The position numbers and the translations under genes are program-made. From the IMG/VR virus record IMGVR_UViG_3300034110_001240, positions 1 to 23,924 of that record: a stretch of 23,924 nt of DNA, one strand, 5' to 3'. The DNA comes from a virus. How positions within the stretch are numbered: the first letter of the stretch is position 1; the number at the start of each line of letters is the position of its first letter. Shown piece by piece: positions 20,811-23,924 of the stretch. The notes beneath the pieces are model-generated. The model was not told the origin of the DNA and did no database searches. It saw nothing but the letters and a program-made list of their open reading frames with translations.

Positions 20811-21854
20811 TCAGAGCCCTGCTCGCTCGAAAGCCAGCGGCTCAAGGTCTTTCAGCTGTTGAAGGGTCAGCGTCTTGCCGTTGTCATCCACGAACTTCTC
20901 CAGCGTCAGCTCGCCCTTGGTGAAGAGCGCGTAGCGGTTCGGGCCAAGGATATCTCGCTGGAACGCAGCAGGCTGGCGCGAAAGCCACTCCTGATAGCTC
21001 GTCTTGCTGGAGACCAGCGTGACGCCGTCAGGGCCGATTGAGGGCCGGGTAGAACCGGGAATCTCGCGGGCAAACTGATCTTTCAGCACTGGCAGCGCGC
21101 CTGACCTGCAATTCCAGTGGCCGGGTGGCTTGGGGTCGTCCCATCCGTAGATGTGCTGATCCCTCGCCTGACACATGGCGCTGGTCTTGCTGTCGAGCGT
21201 GGAGATCCAGCGCCAGCCCTGCAGGATGTCGTCGTTGGCCTTGAGCGTTTCCATGCGCGCCGTGCTGGCGACATGGTTGGTCATGGTGCGAACGAGCGAT
21301 GAAGCCTGATCCTGATGCAACTGGTGGATGCTGGTAAGACGCCGACCGATCTGCTGGCTGGTCTCGCCCAGGCTGGAGCCGATTTGAATCTCGCCGATGA
21401 TCTCGGCTGCCTTCTTCGTGCCGAACTGGTCAAGCGCACCGCTGATGCTGATCCGCTGCACACCCTTGCGAGCCTCCAGCAACATCGGGTCAGCCAGTGC
21501 CGCCGCGCTCACCATCTCAGCTGATGGCACGTTGAACTGCACAACGGCCTTAATGACCTTGCCCAGCATCTTGCCGTTGAACTCAGCCTCATAGACCGCG
21601 AACTCGCCGAGGTCGAGCTGAGCTCTGCCCTTCATGTCGTCGTAGATGCCTCGCAAGTCGCCTTGGAGCGTTTCGATCTGCGAGGTATACCGACGCGTGC
21701 CGTAGGCGCTCAGTCCTGCCGCCACGCGAGCCTTCGCCGTATTGATGGCCTTGCTGATGAATGACGCCACCCGCTTCAGGTTGCCGCCGGCGTATCGCTG
21801 GACGTAGACCTGGTGCCGAGTGGTGGCATCCGTCAGATAGCCCTCACTACTCAT
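20811..21854 (-). CDS. Minor head morphogenesis protein (phage Mu F-like), 347 aa
   Basis: ATG at 21854 overlaps the portal stop by eight bases. The Mu F-type signature lies at about residues 190-260: TRMETLKANDDILQGWRWIS-type segment, then STLDSKTSAMCQARDQ and PPGHWNCRSGALPV. The family's Cys, His and Cys residues (MCQARD, GHWNC) are in place. N-terminal helices probably bind the portal. A C-terminal basic/hydrophobic tail follows. These proteins are injected or built into the head near the portal in Mu and SPP1 (gp7). The gene order portal - Mu F-like - scaffold - capsid is the standard one. Confidence 0.9.
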   Translation of the reverse strand: MSSEGYLTDATTRHQVYVQRYAGGNLKRVASFISKAINTAKARVAAGLSAYGTRRYTSQIETLQGDLRGIYDDMKGRAQLDLGEFAVYEAEFNGKMLGKVIKAVVQFNVPSAEMVSAAALADPMLLEARKGVQRISISGALDQFGTKKAAEIIGEIQIGSSLGETSQQIGRRLTSIHQLHQDQASSLVRTMTNHVASTARMETLKANDDILQGWRWISTLDSKTSAMCQARDQHIYGWDDPKPPGHWNCRSGALPVLKDQFAREIPGSTRPSIGPDGVTLVSSKTSYQEWLSRQPAAFQRDILGPNRYALFTKGELTLEKFVDDNGKTLTLQQLKDLEPLAFERAGL

Positions 21855-23310
21855 CCTTCACCTCTGGCGGCTCGTTCGGTTTCAGCGGGTCGTCTTCGCT
21901 ACCCGGCACCGGCGCCTCGCCCTCGCGATCTTCGTCGATGTCGTCATCCGTGCGATCAGACTCCAGCACGCCCGCCTGACGCAGGTTAGTGCGCAAGTCC
22001 TTCTTGGCGATGATGCCCTGTTGCCAGAGCTGCATCTGAGCCAGGATCGACTGAGCATCCATGACCTGATCGAAGAATTCCTGATTGAGCCAGAAGACCG
22101 TCCCGGTCTCGTCGATCGCATCCATCATGAAGCGCTGGGCATCGAACAGGGAAAGCCGCACAGCCTCGGACACGTTGCCGGCGATCGTGCCCAGCACCGA
22201 GTTATCCGAGCTGTACCGGATGCGAACAGCCTCTGCCGTCTCGGCGCCGCCGCCCTGCTGGACGATACGAGCGCCGATCATGAGCATCTGATCTTCCTTG
22301 TCCTTCATCAGCTCGCGGGCCAGTTGCGTTTCGTTGGCCTGCAGCATGATTGCAGTCCCGGACTTGCCGAGGTTGTGGCCCCGGCGCGAACCAATATGCA
22401 TGCCGTTCGGGTTCAGCTTCACGAACTCAGTAGGGTCAATGTCCGTGGTGATGAACAGGCTTGGCTGGGAGCTGATGAAGCCAGACTCTTCCACCGTTGC
22501 GCTGTTGCCGTAATGGAGAATGTTCACCTCGGCCAGGTCTTCGAGCGGCGCCTTGTCGATGCTGGCGTCGTTGTTCTGGGAGCCGAAGAAGTGGAACGGG
22601 ATGTGATCGAATGACTTGCCAGTCTTGTCGGTCGGGTTCGTCTCTACGCCGTCCGGGGTGTCTTCCGTGTACACACGCTGAACGTAATTGCCGTCGATCA
22701 GCATCAGCGCGCGGTATTGATCCTTGGCGGTGAACTCGAACCCGTCAGCCGTGGCTTCGTTGATCTTTTCGTGCAGCACTACCAGAGTCAGCCGGCGTAC
22801 ACCGTCGATCACATCCTCGCGCCAGTTGACGATGCTCTCGGCCGGATAGAAGTGAACGTAGGCACGCGCATTCGCGGCCTGGGCGACTGTGAGAGACGTC
22901 TGACCCTCTGGCAGCTCCACCTTTGGAAAGTCCACCAGCAGCCCGCCACGACCAGTGTCGAGGCATTCGCCGGTTGCCTCCTTGCACAGTTGCTCAAGGC
23001 TGGATCCGTCGCCGCTGACGTTTTCGAGAAGGTAGTCGATGGCCGGAGGCAGTTCGATTTCCGCCGTCTTGCGGAAAACCGCTCCCAGCAGGCCGGTACG
23101 CGTGCGACCGGTGAAGTTGAGGAACATTGCCCGCTTTTTGAGCTGCTCATAGCGCGCGATGTTCTCGGGCGACTGATTGAGCGGGTCAGGCATGGGCAGA
23201 TATTCGTTGTACTTGCGAACCTCTCGCGGCCCGGCTACGCAACGCTTGACCAGCTGCCAACCGGGCAAGGCATCGCTGTACTCCTGCCTGATGGCGCTGT
23301 AGTTGGGCAT
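21847..23310 (-). CDS. Portal protein (DUF4055 type), 487 aa
   Basis: ATG at 23310 has GAGG nine bases upstream. The start MPNYSAIRQEYSDALPGWQL, then VAGPREVRKYNEYLPMPD, RAMFLNFTGRTRTGLLGAVF and ECLDTGRGGLLVDFPKVE are hallmarks of the DUF4055 portal family. IRYSSDNSVLGTIAGNVSEA in the C-terminal third fits its stem/crown helices. A charged, acidic tail (SDRTDDDIDEDREGEAPVPG) ends the protein. It forms the dodecameric channel through which DNA is packaged by the terminase, whose gene lies 11 bases upstream. Complete and of typical length. Confidence 0.92.
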   Translation of the reverse strand: MPNYSAIRQEYSDALPGWQLVKRCVAGPREVRKYNEYLPMPDPLNQSPENIARYEQLKKRAMFLNFTGRTRTGLLGAVFRKTAEIELPPAIDYLLENVSGDGSSLEQLCKEATGECLDTGRGGLLVDFPKVELPEGQTSLTVAQAANARAYVHFYPAESIVNWREDVIDGVRRLTLVVLHEKINEATADGFEFTAKDQYRALMLIDGNYVQRVYTEDTPDGVETNPTDKTGKSFDHIPFHFFGSQNNDASIDKAPLEDLAEVNILHYGNSATVEESGFISSQPSLFITTDIDPTEFVKLNPNGMHIGSRRGHNLGKSGTAIMLQANETQLARELMKDKEDQMLMIGARIVQQGGGAETAEAVRIRYSSDNSVLGTIAGNVSEAVRLSLFDAQRFMMDAIDETGTVFWLNQEFFDQVMDAQSILAQMQLWQQGIIAKKDLRTNLRQAGVLESDRTDDDIDEDREGEAPVPGSEDDPLKPNEPPEVKDE

Positions 23311-23321
23311 TGCATATAGCC

Positions 23322-23924
23322 TCAGAAGGTGAACGTGACAGGAATGTGGGTCATGGTGACGCGCTTGGTCTTGGCGACAGCGAAGTAGCGGAAGGCGTCA
23401 GCAGGGTGAGACGCCCAGTCATGAAGCGGCTTGTCTTTCCAGCAGCCCTTCTTGTCGTCCCACTCTTTGCGGTAGTTCTCCAGCGCGGTGATGCCCTCTT
23501 CGCACTTCGCCTCGTCAAAGGCGCAGAGCCCGAGGATTTCCCGTGCCTGATCAATGCCGTCGTCGACGCCGATCTTCGGCACGACCTGGAACGTCATGCG
23601 GTAGTGCTGGCCGTCGATCTCGTAGCCTTCGCGCGCCATTTCCCGCCGGGTCTTGGCATCGCTGCCAAACTCGCGGTTGTCGATGTCGTGCGGCCCCCAG
23701 TGCTCGGAGTAGGTGTAGCCCTTGTCCTTGAGCACCTTCATGTAGTGCCGCAGGCCTTCCCCGCTGTTCTGGTAGAAGTCGATGACGTGGTACTCGGTGC
23801 CGACCTGACGCACGAACCAGATGGCCGTGGAGTCGCCGACGCCGATGTCCCAGAAGGTCATCACCGGCAGGTGGCTGTTGTCTGGCAGCGTGCCGATGCG
23901 CTGAGCTGCATACAGCTTGGTGAA
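23322..23924 (-). CDS. Terminase large subunit, C-terminal 200 aa (cut by window edge)
   Basis: The frame is open through the right edge (FTKLYAAQRIGTLPDNSHLP...), so the true start and ATPase domain lie outside. The visible part is the RNase H-like nuclease that cuts concatemeric DNA. VMTFWDIGVGDSTAIWFVRQ gives the first catalytic Asp, WGPHDIDNREFGSDAKTRRE the second acidic cluster, and LHDWASHPADAFRYFAVAKT the final Asp near the C-terminus. The FWDIGxxD and HPADAFRY blocks are typical of TerL nucleases. The end lies 11 bases from the portal start, in the usual order. Confidence 0.92.
   Translation of the reverse strand, partial: FTKLYAAQRIGTLPDNSHLPVMTFWDIGVGDSTAIWFVRQVGTEYHVIDFYQNSGEGLRHYMKVLKDKGYTYSEHWGPHDIDNREFGSDAKTRREMAREGYEIDGQHYRMTFQVVPKIGVDDGIDQAREILGLCAFDEAKCEEGITALENYRKEWDDKKGCWKDKPLHDWASHPADAFRYFAVAKTKRVTMTHIPVTFTF

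Noticed and set aside
1-23924. CRISPR array, insertion sequence, rRNA or a reverse-transcriptase-type system
   Set aside because: No regularly spaced repeats, transposase frames with terminal inverted repeats, rRNA-like segments or reverse-transcriptase motifs were seen on either strand.

Overview
The window looks like one end of a lambda/HK97-type siphovirus prophage in a Pseudomonas genome. The host call rests on the GC-rich codon use, the 3' half of a Pseudomonas-type tRNA-Pro(GGG), the LexA-type box, and tail, capsid and accessory proteins that resemble Pseudomonas prophage families. No database search was run, so family names come from recognising sequence patterns. The integrase, repressor, replication and small-terminase genes are not in the window, and the large terminase is cut by the right edge. 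|| Left flank (1-1012): three small accessory genes (44 aa; a 76-aa protein with two CxxC pairs; a 74-aa acidic, Pro/Gly-rich protein) and two rho-independent terminators reading leftward. At 1013-1081 a degenerate tRNA-Pro(GGG) keeps a clean 3' half but has lost its D arm and acceptor pairing. This is what a displaced attachment site at a prophage edge looks like, so 1-1012 is probably chromosome (or a neighbouring element) and the phage lies to the right. || Phage edge cassette (1082-2420, plus strand): a LexA box (CTGTATATGCAAACAG) sits just upstream of a two-gene unit, a 121-aa coiled-coil protein with a Cys/His-rich tail and an SRAP (HMCES/YedK-like) protein with all catalytic residues. 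This is an SOS-controlled DNA-damage cassette. || Late region (2417-23924, minus strand, read right to left): large terminase (partial), DUF4055-type portal, Mu-F-type head morphogenesis protein, scaffold, major capsid protein, HeH/LEM-tailed head protein, four connector/completion proteins, tail terminator, a mosaic DUF1983-type protein, tail tube, tail assembly chaperone with a lambda-type -1 frameshift (GGGAAAG), tape measure protein, two hub-type proteins, a DUF6950-type protein, J-like tip protein, two small tip-associated proteins, tail fibre, a 109-aa protein, tail fibre assembly chaperone, SleB-type endolysin and a 76-aa protein. Most genes are joined by ATGA, GTGA or TGATG overlaps. 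|| Two features interrupt this ordinary layout. First, between the chaperone and the tape measure gene there is a divergent accessory pair: a superinfection-immunity-like membrane protein with a SHOCT domain (minus) and an 86-aa gene on the plus strand, antisense to the late transcript. Second, several hairpin/U-tract terminators lie inside the late operon, directly in front of the ribosome-binding sites of the scaffold, tube, chaperone, tape measure and endolysin genes, and another lies inside a coding sequence. Late expression should therefore depend on antitermination or be stepped down at defined points.
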